A stretch of DNA of 64,000 nt. Source: Actinostola sp. cb2023. Lineage: Eukaryota; Cnidaria; Anthozoa; Actiniaria; Actinostolidae. The DNA is taken from positions 561,685 to 625,684 of the forward strand of contig JAUJYZ010000289.1 of the NCBI GenBank assembly GCA_033675265.1, given 5' to 3'. The translations under genes were made by a program, and so were the position numbers. Positions 37,661 to 48,556 of the stretch are shown in pieces. A model generated the notes under the pieces. That model did no database searches and was not told the DNA's origin. It was given only the letters and a program-made list of their open reading frames with translations. How positions within the stretch are numbered: the stretch's first letter is position 1; each line of letters begins with the position of its first letter.

Positions 37661-37975
37661 CACCTCCCCCAACGTTATCCTGTTACGCAATTCCATTTTG
37701 GAGAACTATTGAAAAACGTCTAATATGCATGACATGTATGCTCCCAGCTCTTTGGTGTCAGCTTTGAGAAATACTTGAATGGTCCACAGAGCTTTTAAAA
37801 TGCACGGAAAAGTGTGTTCTAAAAATAGCCTGATTTTTCGCTGTGACGTAAGCCCAATAGGGAGCATGGATGTTCCTACTTGCATGTGTGCTCCTGGTAT
37901 GCCTTGTTTGCTCTACAGCAGTCTTGGATCGATGTATGTCATTGTTTTATAATAATTAATTCTTGTTTACACTAG
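37661..37975. other. Remainder of intron 2 of copy B
   Basis: No coding signal or repeat is recognised between the Academ element and exon 3 of the family-B gene; it ends in a usable acceptor (ACACTAG) at 37,975. Confidence 0.5.
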
Positions 37976-40900
37976 CCATCTGCGCAACATGTAAGAAAAA
38001 TATGAAGAATCAAGAATCAGTGTTGCCGGAGCCTTTGACCCCGCCTTCAGTGCCCCCGTCTATGTCTGAAATATCAGTTGAATCACACGTGGAGGGCGTA
38101 TCTGAGTCTGATGTAAGTAATCATATTCAATAAAGATATTGAATGATGATGAATGGCGGGTTTACTTTTTTCATTTTGTTTTTTTTTATATATAATTTTA
38201 AAGGAAGGCAAGCAATCCTCTTCTCCTGAAGAAAGTGAAGAAAGTAAAAGTAATTCCCTGGAAAGAATGACAGATAAACTAAGCCTTCTTCATCTTGACG
38301 ATCCCCTATTCTCTCCTCATGACACAGCAAGTACGACTTCGACTCAAAGTGATGATCCTGCACCATCAACCAGCCTCAGACATGAGAAGCTGAACAACTT
38401 TCTGCTGTCATGTGGCATTGCACCAGTAGAGAGGCATTGGCTAAAATGGGACGAGTCAAGTGAAAGAACACAACAACGCTACACGCAAAGATCTGCAGAG
38501 ATCGTATCAGCTGTTCTAAAGACCATTTCCGCTGATAATGCTGGCACCCTTTGGCAAGTGTTAACCACCTCGTTAGGTATGAACAAGATTCTTGGTATTG
38601 ATGCATTATCTGTGTGTGAGACGAATTATCTGGAAGCATTATCTGAGTCATACAACAACGCAACGAGTTGGGAATCTCGAAGACAAATACTCTCCATCAT
38701 GTCAGGCGTCACTAGCTACAACAACATAGCCAAATTTATCCCTGGTTTAACAAGATGGCGGCACTCCATGGCCAACCTACATCGCCTTCAGTTTGGTCCA
38801 GGCACACAAGTACAGCACCAGCCATCGACACGCATTAAAGTGGATCTCAAACAACTTGATCACTTTATTAGTTTTATCACTAGTCCACATCTAGTTCAGG
38901 ACCTCCCTTTTGGAAAAAGACACTTGAAGATGTCGTCTGGGCAGATAATTGAGGTTCCCAACGTAATTCGTATGATGATCCCACAGAGAATAGTGCGTCA
39001 ATACTCACAGTACTGTGAAGAGACAGGATTCACTCCTTTCAGCGAAAGAACCATGTTAAGAGTATTGTCTGAATGTAGTGCTTCAGTCAGGAAGTCGCTG
39101 CAGGGGTTAGACTACTTTGCAGCAGAAGGTGCGCAAGCATTTGACAACTTGATTGCACTAGTACGTCAAAGAAGCCAGCTTGGCTCAGACAAAGACTGGG
39201 TAACTAAGACGCTGGATGTTCTCAAAACTTCCAAACTATATTTAAAAGGAGATTACAAGGTATGTAAAAGAAAACTAATGTTTTATTCCAGTGAGTCAAA
39301 CATGTGTAAAACGGTTGCAATTCACGGCTCCGAGAATATCGTTACGCAAAAAAGTAGTGATATATTCATTTTTTATTATCATACAGGTTCACGTAACGGA
39401 TTATTCCCACATTGCCGAACACTGTCTTGCATTTTCTTTAAGTGATAGCAACGACGTAGACTACAACCAACAGTGTGACCACCATCATGATGCTATTTGC
39501 GAGCGCTGTCAAGCTTTGGCATACACTCTGATGGACATTGAAAAAGTCGTCAGTGAATCCACCTTATCAGAAAATGACCGCGATGAGGCAATTTATCTCG
39601 TGCAGTCGTCTAAGCTTGCCATTCACTCTTGGCAATGTCATATACTCAGGTGCGTCAATCAAGATAAGGCGCGGTTCCACGTGTTAGAGCTGCTCGATAA
39701 CGATACTGTTTTGATCATCAACGACTGGGCTATGAAATTTTTGCCACAGAAGTACCGGGAATCCCAAGCCGATTGGTTTGGGAAGCGTGGTATTTCATGG
39801 CACATTTCTGTGGTACATCGTGGAGCAAGTCAGTGGCAGGCATTTGTACATCTAATACAGAGTTGCAGCCAAGACAGCTCATCTGTCGTATTCATAATGC
39901 AAGACGTACTTTCAGCATTGAAGAAGGAACACCCGGAAATCAAAACAGCATATATCCGCCAGGACAATGCTGGCTGTTACCATTCTTCAGGTACCATCCT
40001 CGCTTGCCCAGAAATAGCCAAGTCGACTGGGATCAAAATAGCTCGCATTGACTTTAGCGATCCCCAGGGTGGGAAAGGCGCGGCCGACAGACTTGCAGCG
40101 ACCTGCAAATGCCATATAAGAACCTACATCAACGAAGGAAACGACGTGTCTACAGCAGAGCAGATGAAAGATGCACTCTTGTCAAGCGGTGGAATAGAAG
40201 GTGTCAGAGTCGTATCATTGGAGACCATCGATAACCCGAACATCAGTGAACATACACCGAAGATCCCTGCCATCAGTAAACTCAATAACTTTGAATTCAG
40301 TAACTCCAGCATACGAGTTTGGCGTGCCTATGGCATTGGGGCTGGAAAAGAGATAACGATTGAGCAGCCGTCGAATGGTAAATTAAAAAAGACTTATATT
40401 TAAGTTTACAATGCTTAGGTCAGCAATGAATATTATTAGTACTATTAATCATGTTGCCCATAGTTATACACCGAATGCAAATATGACGTACAAATTCCTC
40501 GTCTTCAAGTCGGTTAGGAGAGAACGACACCCAGGAACTAGGCTGAAAAAGTCCAGCAAATGAGATATTCTGTGCGCGCCATTTTTGTACTGATGAGGTC
40601 AATATTTTCTATCTTTTCAGAATTTCATCACACTTGGCTTCGTTCTGCATTTTCCCCGGGCAAGTTTAGAACACACGAAAGAAGAACCACTTTAAATGTG
40701 AGTGCTGCAGCCAAGAAGCAAGAATCTGTGCACGTAGAAAGAGAGTCTGAGGACGAAGCTACTCCTGCGATTTATACCTGTTCCCAAGACGGATGTGTAC
40801 GTGTTTTTCAAAGGTTCTCCGCCTTAGAAAAACATATGTCTTTAGAGAAGTGCGAGAAGAAATTAGAAAGGGTTACACTACTCGACCATGCAAAACTTGC

Positions 40901-41701
40901 TTATAAATCGCATTTGGAAGAAGGGGTGGGTGTGCTGCCAACATTAAGTCCCAATATGACTGAAACACGAGAGGCCCTACAATCGCCAACTGAAGGCAAA
41001 CAAAAAGCCTTATCGTTTCAACGACACCCAGAAAAAATACCTCAACGCCAAGTTTAACATCGGTCAGGTTACTGGCAAGAAAATGGATGGTGATTCAGTT
41101 GCAAAAGAAATGAGGCGAGCGCTTGGTCCCAATGGTGAGCGCCTTTTCAAGGTTTCTGAATTCCTTTCATCACAACAGATTAGCTCATACTTTTCGCGTC
41201 TTGCTGCCAAAAGTCGTCAACAAAGTGAAGACATTGATGACATCCAAGCAGCTGAGGAAGAAACAAACTTCTGTGATGTACGTGAAGGCGCAGTTCTTAC
41301 AATCCAGCTTCAGCACCCGATAGTGTTTAACCAGTTTGATATTTGTAAGATGGCAGCAGAAGACTCGCTGAAACAACTGAAGCTCGCAATGTTACAAGAA
41401 ATCTGCCAAATCCTGGAGTTGGATGTGCCAGTGCCACCAAAACGAAGAAAGGCCCCATACTTGTCACTACTTGAGGAAGCTACAAGCAGATGCAGTTGCC
41501 ATAGCAACAGGAGATGAAACACACAACAGATATATTCAAGTAAACGTGTAGAAATATTTAGTGATGATTTGGCTTTTTAGACGGATGAACAACAACTACC
41601 AAAAATGTTGCGTGTTGTTGCAACCGTTTGCTGGGTTAGCACGAGAATAAAAACATGCATGATAAAATATTAGAAATGATGCATACATATAGTTGGATAT
41701 A

Positions 41702-41952
41702 CAGTCATTTGCAAAAATTCTGGCCGCCACGAAATCTCAATATATCGGGTGCATCACTAATACTATTAAATGAAGCAAAATTTACAAACAACAAACGTAA
41801 GACTCAAATAAACATTATACTAAATATTTCTACCAACTTTGCTGGCGTTAACCCGCTTTAAGGGGAATTTTCGATTATTTAATTACCCATAATGCACCCG
41901 ATATATTGATATATTGATATTTCGTAGCGGCCAGAATTTTTGCAAATGACTG
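41702..41952. mobile_element. 251-bp Tc1/mariner-type MITE
   Basis: CAGTCATTTGCAAAAATTCTGG starts the left arm and its inverse ends the right arm; TA flanks both sides (41,700-41,701; 41,953-41,954). TA duplication and CAGT(C/G)-type ends are typical of Tc1/mariner. It sits between the family-B gene and its right terminal repeat and encodes nothing. Confidence 0.75.
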
Positions 41953-43440
41953 TACATGTAGATAATGCATATATATATATATATATGTATGTTCTTGTAA
42001 TCAAGTTCTTGTATTCAAAAACTGTTATACCAACTGGATGCGAGCATAGAGTTATCTGGTTATTACTATAGCTATGATCCGAGCTGACGATTGCGTGAGG
42101 GTTGTCACGCTATGATGTTTTAAACTTCGCACATTTTTGAAATAAAAGTGCAGTTTTTCAAGCGTGCCATCCTTTGTTTTGACTTTATTTAGAACATAAT
42201 CCACATAAAAGTATGCGAACAAGGTTCTTCTACACTCAGAATTTCCCTAGTAAAATGTGTTGTTTATGTTTGATTTTGCTAATTATGCATGCGTGATGTT
42301 GGCTGTATGCAGTCACTAAATTAGCCTTTGAAAACTCAAATTAATGCCCAGAAAAAATATTTTGACCGTGTACTTCGATTCTAGTAACAATACAGACCTT
42401 TTTTGATCGTTGAGTCACAGTCAGACATTTTTTTTTTCGTTTCCGAGATCTATTTTTAGAAATGAACTATCGAAATCGTCTTTCGATTGTTGCGGCTCAT
42501 ATGACATTTTGAAATATTTCGTCAAGACGAACCACTAAATTCCCAAGCTCCAAACTTCATAGGTAGACATATGAATAAGTAAGCTTTCATACCATGTAAG
42601 TTTAACTTTGAAAATACATATACCAGACATCGATTTGCCCGGGGGAACTTTGCCTTCACTTTACCGCTTTTCGAGACATAACAAAATGGTTCGTGCAAAA
42701 AGGTTAATGAAAAAGCCAAAAGACAACTTAGATGCAATATTGTTACTGAATCTTAACGTTGGACAGTTCATTATTACGTGCGAGGAGTATGAGCTTTGTT
42801 ACTACTTTGATACGTTCTTGCGAGGTTCTTGAAGTTGGCTATTTGTTGAGCCTTTTCCGCGAGTGCGAAACCGCCCAAAAGCCGATTTTTCGAACTTTTG
42901 TAAAATTCGCCAAAATAAAAAAACGCTCAAACTTTTAAATATGATTTTCTGAAATAGTTCACTAAGGGGGATGTTTTGGTGAAATAAAATGAATTTCATT
43001 TTTTCCGAATCTCGGTTCTTACAGGCACCAGCTCTTAAAGTGTATATGACACGAATTTTTTTCTTTTGAAAATCGATTACATATGAAGTGAATAGTGGGA
43101 TGGTTCAGTATTTTGTGATTTGAGCTTCGCATTGGCGAGTTATAAAGGATTGAATTCGTGATATGCTAATTCGGTGACGTCAGAGTGGGTTTAATTTATT
43201 ATACAAAAGCACCATTGTGCAAATTATTGATATTTTTTAATCTGGCAAAAAGTTTTCTTCACTTTATATACATAATATGTTAATTTAGTTTTTCTATTTC
43301 AGAAAAGAGTGCTGCTTGGAAAAATATAAATAAGTTACGGCAAAACCCACTCTAACGTCACCAAATTAGCATATCACGATTTCAATCCTTTATAACTCGC
43401 AAATGCGAAGCTCAAATCACAAAATACTGAACCATCACAC

Positions 43441-43601
43441 TGTAATGTTGACAGTGGTCAGCGGCCGCTGGACCGGAGCCGGTCAGCGGTCAACTTGCAA
43501 GGAGTTACGTTGAAGTTACGTTTTGAGTTACGTTGGAGTTCGAGACTGTTTATACTGTTTGATAAGTGAATTCATGAACAAATAAAGTCGATTACTTTAC
43601 A
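43441..43601 (+). repeat. 5' LTR
   Basis: TGTAATG...TTTACA, with AATAAA at 43,581-43,586 as the likely poly(A) signal and three AGTTACGTT motifs in the middle. It would hold the promoter. Confidence 0.9.
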
Positions 43602-43602
43602 C

Positions 43603-43622
43603 TGGTGGCAGCGAACGAACCC
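43603..43622 (+). promoter_or_regulatory. Candidate primer-binding site
   Basis: TGGTGGCAGCGAACG begins two bases after the LTR, the usual place and TGG start of a tRNA primer site. The matching tRNA was not identified. Confidence 0.55.
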
Positions 43623-43629
43623 GGCTTAT

Positions 43630-44526
43630 ATGATGGCTGATAGCGGACGTGATCGTTTAAGGTGGGAACAAGGAGAAGTGATCAGTCGATGGATTCTTCG
43701 AGTCGAATTATACGCCGCTTCACAACAATGGAATGACAAGAAAACTGCTGGCAAAGCAGCACTCAATCTTCCAAGCGACAAGCTTGACGTTTTACTGGCG
43801 CTACCCGGCGAGGAACGCACTAGTTGGAAAAAGATCAAAGAGATTCTACTCAGAGAATACCAACCTTCAAAGGCCAACAGTGAAGAACTCTTCTTAGCCA
43901 GGATTAAGAAGGACGGTGAGTCACATTTAGTATATTCCAAGCAGCTCGAACGCCTATATCGCGAGGCCTTTGCCCTTGCATCGGAAGTGAAACTAAATGA
44001 ACAGTCAGCAGAAGCGATCAAACGACAGTTTTTGCGCGGGATTAAGCAGGATATCGCTCAAAAGCTTAAGCTACACCATCCTGACGACTCTATAGACAAG
44101 CTCGTCACGCGAGCGAAGGAAATTGAAGAGGTCTTATGCAGGCCCAACGTTGATATTCATGCCATAGATAACAACCAACCCATACAGCAGTTGCAAAGCG
44201 ATGTGAAGGAACTCAAAGAGATCGTTTCCTCGCTCTCTAAGGCATCCATTAGCGTCAGTGCCCCCGACCAAGTATCAGTTGAAGGCATAAATCAACAGGG
44301 GCATCGACAGTACCAGACTTCGCAGAACCGTGTCGGATGCCGCGGCCGGGGAGAGCGACGAACGGAATGCTACCAATGTGGAAAGCCAGGCCACTTCGCA
44401 AGGGATTGCTCGTCGGGTACATCTCGCCAAAATCAAACAGCCTCTACCTCAAGGGATATTCAGTGCCATAACTGCGGGGGATGGGGTCATCTGGCCAGGC
44501 AGTGCCCATCCACTCCTTTAAACTAG
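43630..44526 (+). CDS. gag: Gag polyprotein with two CCHC knuckles
   Basis: This is a 298-residue frame starting at the ATG 28 bases past the 5' LTR. The N-terminal half is the capsid-like helical region (retrotransposon gag type; EEVISRWILRVELYAASQQW opening, then a YSKQLERLYREAF segment). A basic Arg/Gly stretch precedes two zinc knuckles, CYQCGKPGHFARDC and CHNCGGWGHLARQC, which bind the element RNA. It ends at TAG 44,524-44,526 directly after a TTTAAAC slippery heptamer. It overlaps the pol frame, which lies one base back. Gag would build the cytoplasmic particle. No damage seen. Confidence 0.92.
   Translation: MMADSGRDRLRWEQGEVISRWILRVELYAASQQWNDKKTAGKAALNLPSDKLDVLLALPGEERTSWKKIKEILLREYQPSKANSEELFLARIKKDGESHLVYSKQLERLYREAFALASEVKLNEQSAEAIKRQFLRGIKQDIAQKLKLHHPDDSIDKLVTRAKEIEEVLCRPNVDIHAIDNNQPIQQLQSDVKELKEIVSSLSKASISVSAPDQVSVEGINQQGHRQYQTSQNRVGCRGRGERRTECYQCGKPGHFARDCSSGTSRQNQTASTSRDIQCHNCGGWGHLARQCPSTPLN
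44517..44523 (+). promoter_or_regulatory. -1 frameshift site TTTAAAC at the gag stop
   Basis: The heptamer is read as T TTA AAC in the gag frame, followed at once by TAG. It has the X XXY YYZ form of known -1 slippery sites, and the pol frame is exactly -1 to gag. Slippage would continue into LVDVDAKG of pol. A downstream structure was not assessed. Confidence 0.8.
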
Positions 44527-47500
44527 TCGATGTTGATGCGAAGGGGCGCGCATCAACAGTGAAGAATAAGCCTTCAGCCTCAAGAGACAATAAGAAAACA
44601 ATGCATGTCGCTGGGAAAGTAGGAACCATACCATGTACTTGGTTAATCGACACTGGAGCGGATGTAACGTGTGTGAGCACCCAGTTCCCCGGAATGAAAG
44701 ATATGGTCTTACTACCGCCAACCTCGAGCCCTTTGGCCGCTAACGGTTCACGTTTGCAATGTGTGGGCGAGGTCGTGACCACCATAAAGATCGGGCACGT
44801 CACTCGACCGTCGGTTAGAGTTTTAGTCGTGGATAAACTGAACTCTCCTGCCATACTAGGCGTGGATGTGTTGCGGAACTACGACAACATGACGATTGAC
44901 TGGGAAGCAAAGGTTTTACACCTGGGAGGATACTCGATTCCCTTAGAAGACCGACTGCTAGGAGCTCCTAGGCAACCGACAGAGGTATGCTTGGTGTCAG
45001 ACACAGTAATTCCTGCGCGTTCGCAGTGTTTCATCACAGCCGCCTCCAAAGACTTTGGCACAATGCCACAGGACACCATATTCGTCCCCTACCAAGACAA
45101 AATGGCTAAACAAAACGTCCTTCTCGGTGCAGGAGTGGTGGTACGAAGTATAAAAAACGAGATCCCCATTTTGGTCATGAACAACAGTGCGTCGCCCATA
45201 AAGCTTTACAACGGTACGTCCATCGGACACCTCTCTACGGTTACGGTGCAGGATGAAGAGGAAGAAACTAAAAGACCGAAAGTGACAGAACGAAGGGAAC
45301 CTGCTAATGTGGACTTGTCAGACAGCTGCCTCACGGCCAAACAGAAAGAAGCAGTAACAAGGGTCCTTAGTGACTTTCGCGACACCTTCGCGAATGACGT
45401 AACAGAAGTCGGGAAAACAGACAGGATCAACTTTGAAATCGACACGAATAATCACCCCCCAGTGGCCCTGAAACTACGGCGCACCCCATTTGCACTGCGA
45501 GACGAAGTAGACAGACAGATACGAGAAATGGAGGAAAGAGGAGTCATCCGCGAGTCCGCATCACCGTGGTCGTCACCCATACTGTTGGTGCCGAAGAAGG
45601 ATGGATCATATCGATTTTGCGCCGACTTTCGAGCCCTGAACGATGTGACTGTAACAGATATATTTCCACTGCCGTCCATCAGGGAATGTCTGGACTCACT
45701 AGGAGGCTCAGCTATGTTCAGCACTTTAGATCTACACAGTGGCTACTGGCAGATACCGATTGACCCTAAGGACAGACACAAGACAGCATTCACCACAGAA
45801 TCTGGACACTGGGAATTCGTCGTCATGCCCAGTGTCAAAAACGCACCAGCGGTGTTCTCTCGCCTGATGGCTGATGTCATGAGAGGTTTGACTTGGAACG
45901 GGGTTGCCATATACCTTGATGACATCATAATCGGAGGTGACAGCTTCGACGAGCACCTACGACTTCTGAAGGAAGTACTTTCACGGCTGAGAAACGCTGG
46001 ATTGACAATCAAGAGTTCAAAGGTTCACTTGTGCCAGAAAACATTGCGCTTCCTGGGACACTTGGTTTCCGTCGAAGGTATCTCTCCGGATCCAGAAAAG
46101 GTCGAAACAGTTAGAAATTGGCCTCGACCACAAGCCTCCAAAGATGTTCGCAGTTTTCTGGGACTGTGTAATTACTTCATGGAGTTCGTCCCCAACATCC
46201 AGCTTCTCGCCAAGCCCCTGAACGAGCTGACAGGAAAGGCAAGCTTCGTGTGGACTGCCGAGCGCGAGAAATCATTTTGCAAGCTTAAGGAAGCACTTAC
46301 GAGCGCTCCGGTCTTGGCATTTCCGGACATGACCAAGACGTTTGAACTAAGCACTGACGCATCTGACACTGGATTTGCTTGCATCTTATCTCAACGCGAT
46401 AACTCAGGACGAGAACGACCCGTATATTACTTATCCAAAACGTTTTGTGATAACGAACGCTCCTGGCATACAAGAGATAAGGAAGCCTTTGCCCTAGTCT
46501 ACGCCTTGCGGAAGTTCAGACAGTACCTTCTGGGACGGAAGTTTATTTGGTACACAGATCACCTTGGATTACGTTGGCTGCGGAATACCAGGGACCCCAG
46601 AGGCAGGTACGCGCGGTGGGTTGAACAAATTGAGGAGTTTGAATTTGAAACGTGCTACAGGGCAGGACAGCTCAACCAACACGCTGATGCTCTCTCCCGA
46701 AAGCCCCAACAACAGAATGTATCCATGGTATCTCCTAGTGTTCGATTCTCCGCAGAGGTTATAAAGACAAAACAAGAACATGACCCGGTCCTCAGCCGGG
46801 TGATCACGCACCTCCGACTGAGCGATGATAGAAAGCAACCTCTAAACCCTAAAGTAAGAACCTGGATGAGAAAGAGGGACACCCTGTTCTTGGACAAAAC
46901 AGGAATGCTATATATCAAGTTTCGTCGAGGTAGGAAAATTCTTAACCAGTTGGTTGTCCCAGATAGCCTTGTACCAGACGTTCTTCAACTAAAGCATGAT
47001 GAGGCAGGGCACATGTCGTCGTCCAAGACAAGGAAACTCATTCAACGAGAGTACTACTGGCTATCCGTAAACGAGGACACAAGAAGATACTGTCAGACCT
47101 GCTCTGTCTGCGCGACCTGCAAAGACCCACCTAGAGAGACCACAACCGACGCGAATCTAACCAGCCAACCAACGGAACCATGGCAAGAAGTTTCAATGGA
47201 TCTTAAAGGGCCCTTTGGACCCCAATCGACCTCTAGGGGGAACCGTTACTTATTGGTAGTTCTGGACCTCCTGACGAGAGCAGCAGAGATGATACCCATA
47301 CCAAATAAGACAGCGAAGACCGTAGCCAATGCGGTGGTTACAGAGGTCTTCTGTCGACATGGAATACCCGAATCCATCTTAACAGACAAAGGTCTGGAGT
47401 TTGACAGTTCAGCCATGCTGGTGTTGGCAACAGAGTTAGGAATCGACAAAAAAAGGATAAGTGCACTCCACCCCCAAGCCAACGGCGCGGTGGAGAGATT

Positions 47501-48401
47501 AAACCGTACTATTGGCCAAATGCTCAAGAAGACACAAGAGGAAAACGACCTAGACTGGGATCTCAAAATACCATTTGTGCGCTTCAACTATTTGAATCAG
47601 GAACACTCGTCAACAGGGTACTCGCCATTTTACCTCACGTTTGGGCGGAACCCAAGAACTCATGTGCTAGTCAAGGATAGTAGCATGCCTAAACCCAAAA
47701 CACCTCAACAGTGGGCCACCGATCTTGCAAAAACCCTCAAGGAAGCACACGACGTTAGTTCCACAAGAGACAGACTTCAAAAGGAAAAAAGGGCAGAAAA
47801 GAGCAAGGAGGTTCTTACTACACAAAGGTTCAAGGTTGGGGACGCGGTACTCGTCTACTCACCAACAAGAAAAGGACAAGTGAAGTCACTCCATAGAGCA
47901 TGGGCAGGGCCCTACATCGTTATCCAGTGCCGCGAAGGGAACACATATCGTATTAAGAACTCTGACAATTTTCGACAAAGATTCATTCGTCACCATGATC
48001 AGCTACGTTACCTGCACTCTAGACCACTTCATCTTACCAAACCGAGCCAAGCTGATGTGACAGATGACAAACCAGTTCATGATATACAGCCTTCTGGAAT
48101 ACCAAAGAAACCCACTACAAGCACCAACACGGTTCCACCCTCGACAAGCCTCCCGACCTTCGGAGATTCCGACTATGAAAGTGATGAGGACAGTGACAAC
48201 GGGGAAGGTGAACCACAAGAGAATGGAGAAGCCCCAGGAGGATCAACCGAACCAGAAACAGCACGAAGAAGTCAAAGACAAAGGCGGGAGCCCCAACGCT
48301 TTGGAGAGTGGGTCCATCCTGACAGCATTAGGCCCTTGTATAGTGATGTTGTAAAAGGACAAACGACTAACTTATGGCACTGTAAAGGGGGGAGAGTGTA
48401 A
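44523..48401 (+). CDS. pol: Pol polyprotein (protease, RT, RNase H, integrase)
   Basis: The open frame runs from 44,481 to 48,401 (1306 codons); translation probably enters at 44,523 by -1 slippage. Residues counted from 44,481: aspartic protease LIDTGADVTCVS near 57; reverse transcriptase with YRFCADFRALN and YLDD at 478-481; RNase H with STDASDTGFA near 624; integrase zinc region (HDEAGH...CSVCATC, about 840-885), catalytic D in MDLKGPF near 907, D in LTDKGLEF near 969, E in NGAVERLNR near 1004; GPY/F module AGPYIVIQCREGNTY near 1143. The usual FGL before KNAP in RT reads PSVKNAP, an odd change. The C-terminal tail is acidic and Pro-rich. The domain order RT-RNase H-integrase defines the Ty3 type. 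The stop codon lies inside the 3' LTR. Confidence 0.93.
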   Translation, partial: LVDVDAKGRASTVKNKPSASRDNKKTMHVAGKVGTIPCTWLIDTGADVTCVSTQFPGMKDMVLLPPTSSPLAANGSRLQCVGEVVTTIKIGHVTRPSVRVLVVDKLNSPAILGVDVLRNYDNMTIDWEAKVLHLGGYSIPLEDRLLGAPRQPTEVCLVSDTVIPARSQCFITAASKDFGTMPQDTIFVPYQDKMAKQNVLLGAGVVVRSIKNEIPILVMNNSASPIKLYNGTSIGHLSTVTVQDEEEETKRPKVTERREPANVDLSDSCLTAKQKEAVTRVLSDFRDTFANDVTEVGKTDRINFEIDTNNHPPVALKLRRTPFALRDEVDRQIREMEERGVIRESASPWSSPILLVPKKDGSYRFCADFRALNDVTVTDIFPLPSIRECLDSLGGSAMFSTLDLHSGYWQIPIDPKDRHKTAFTTESGHWEFVVMPSVKNAPAVFSRLMADVMRGLTWNGVAIYLDDIIIGGDSFDEHLRLLKEVLSRLRNAGLTIKSSKVHLCQKTLRFLGHLVSVEGISPDPEKVETVRNWPRPQASKDVRSFLGLCNYFMEFVPNIQLLAKPLNELTGKASFVWTAEREKSFCKLKEALTSAPVLAFPDMTKTFELSTDASDTGFACILSQRDNSGRERPVYYLSKTFCDNERSWHTRDKEAFALVYALRKFRQYLLGRKFIWYTDHLGLRWLRNTRDPRGRYARWVEQIEEFEFETCYRAGQLNQHADALSRKPQQQNVSMVSPSVRFSAEVIKTKQEHDPVLSRVITHLRLSDDRKQPLNPKVRTWMRKRDTLFLDKTGMLYIKFRRGRKILNQLVVPDSLVPDVLQLKHDEAGHMSSSKTRKLIQREYYWLSVNEDTRRYCQTCSVCATCKDPPRETTTDANLTSQPTEPWQEVSMDLKGPFGPQSTSRGNRYLLVVLDLLTRAAEMIPIPNKTAKTVANAVVTEVFCRHGIPESILTDKGLEFDSSAMLVLATELGIDKKRISALHPQANGAVERLNRTIGQMLKKTQEENDLDWDLKIPFVRFNYLNQEHSSTGYSPFYLTFGRNPRTHVLVKDSSMPKPKTPQQWATDLAKTLKEAHDVSSTRDRLQKEKRAEKSKEVLTTQRFKVGDAVLVYSPTRKGQVKSLHRAWAGPYIVIQCREGNTYRIKNSDNFRQRFIRHHDQLRYLHSRPLHLTKPSQADVTDDKPVHDIQPSGIPKKPTTSTNTVPPSTSLPTFGDSDYESDEDSDNGEGEPQENGEAPGGSTEPETARRSQRQRREPQRFGEWVHPDSIRPLYSDVVKGQTTNLWHCKGGRV
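48384..48396 (+). promoter_or_regulatory. Polypurine tract
   Basis: AAAGGGGGGAGAG directly precedes the 3' LTR start TGTAATG, the expected plus-strand primer site. Confidence 0.85.
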
Positions 48402-48556
48402 TGTTGACAGTGGTCAGCGCCCGCTGGACCGGAGCCGGTCAGCGATCAACTTGCAAGGAGTTACGTTGAAGTTACGTTTTGAGTTACGTTGGAGTTCGAG
48501 ACTGTTTTACTGTTTGATAAGTGAATTCATGAACAAATAAAGTCGATTACTTTACA
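48397..48556 (+). repeat. 3' LTR with partial end duplication to 48,616
   Basis: The 160-base LTR is nearly identical to the 5' copy. After a 16-base spacer (48,557-48,572), its last 44 bases (TTTGATAAGTGAATTC to TTTACA, 48,573-48,616) are repeated before the ACAC target duplication. Confidence 0.85.

Larger units (their letters stand above)
29160..41517 (+). pseudogene. Family-A/B transposase-like gene, copy B (six exons, one frame break)
   Basis: Exons 29,160-29,352, 30,098-30,316, 37,976-38,112, 38,204-39,259, 39,387-40,377 and 40,621-41,517 have consistent GT-AG borders and phases (1,1,0,0,1). Order matches copy A: LLLARTG then VFSIDDKHLSITICPRHRD (A: LVRSG, LFYIKPGDEKVLAICPFHL); ICATCKKN; a helical block with SRRQILSIMSG; LINDWAMKFLPQKYRESQADWF; IRQDNAGCYHSSG; DFSDPQGGKGAADR; a finger with CSQDGCVRVFQRFSALEKH; then SSYFSRLAAKSR and an SRCSCHSNRR tail. 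The frame shifts by one base near 41,000, between KALSF and the YLNAKFNIGQVTGKKMD block, so this copy is probably inactive unless that is a sequencing error. Intron 2 holds the 6.7-kb Academ element. Three copies of exon 1 exist because of the upstream triplication. The proposed role is cutting and joining at TTAA; that is inference. Confidence 0.75.
28140..43034 (+). mobile_element. Family-B DNA transposon, TTAA target, ~0.9-kb terminal inverted repeats
   Basis: The left terminus 28,140-29,041 is repeated in reverse at 42,145-43,034 with minor differences; both ends abut TTAA (28,136-28,139 and 43,035-43,038) and start GAGCTGGTGCCTGTAAGAACC. Inside is a six-exon transposase-like gene (29,160-41,517). 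The 14.9-kb length includes the Academ element 30,956-37,660 in an intron, leaving about 8.2 kb of its own. The extended left end is triplicated upstream. The TTAA target and long inverted termini recall Kolobok-type elements, but the protein is not one I can place with certainty. Confidence 0.85.
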
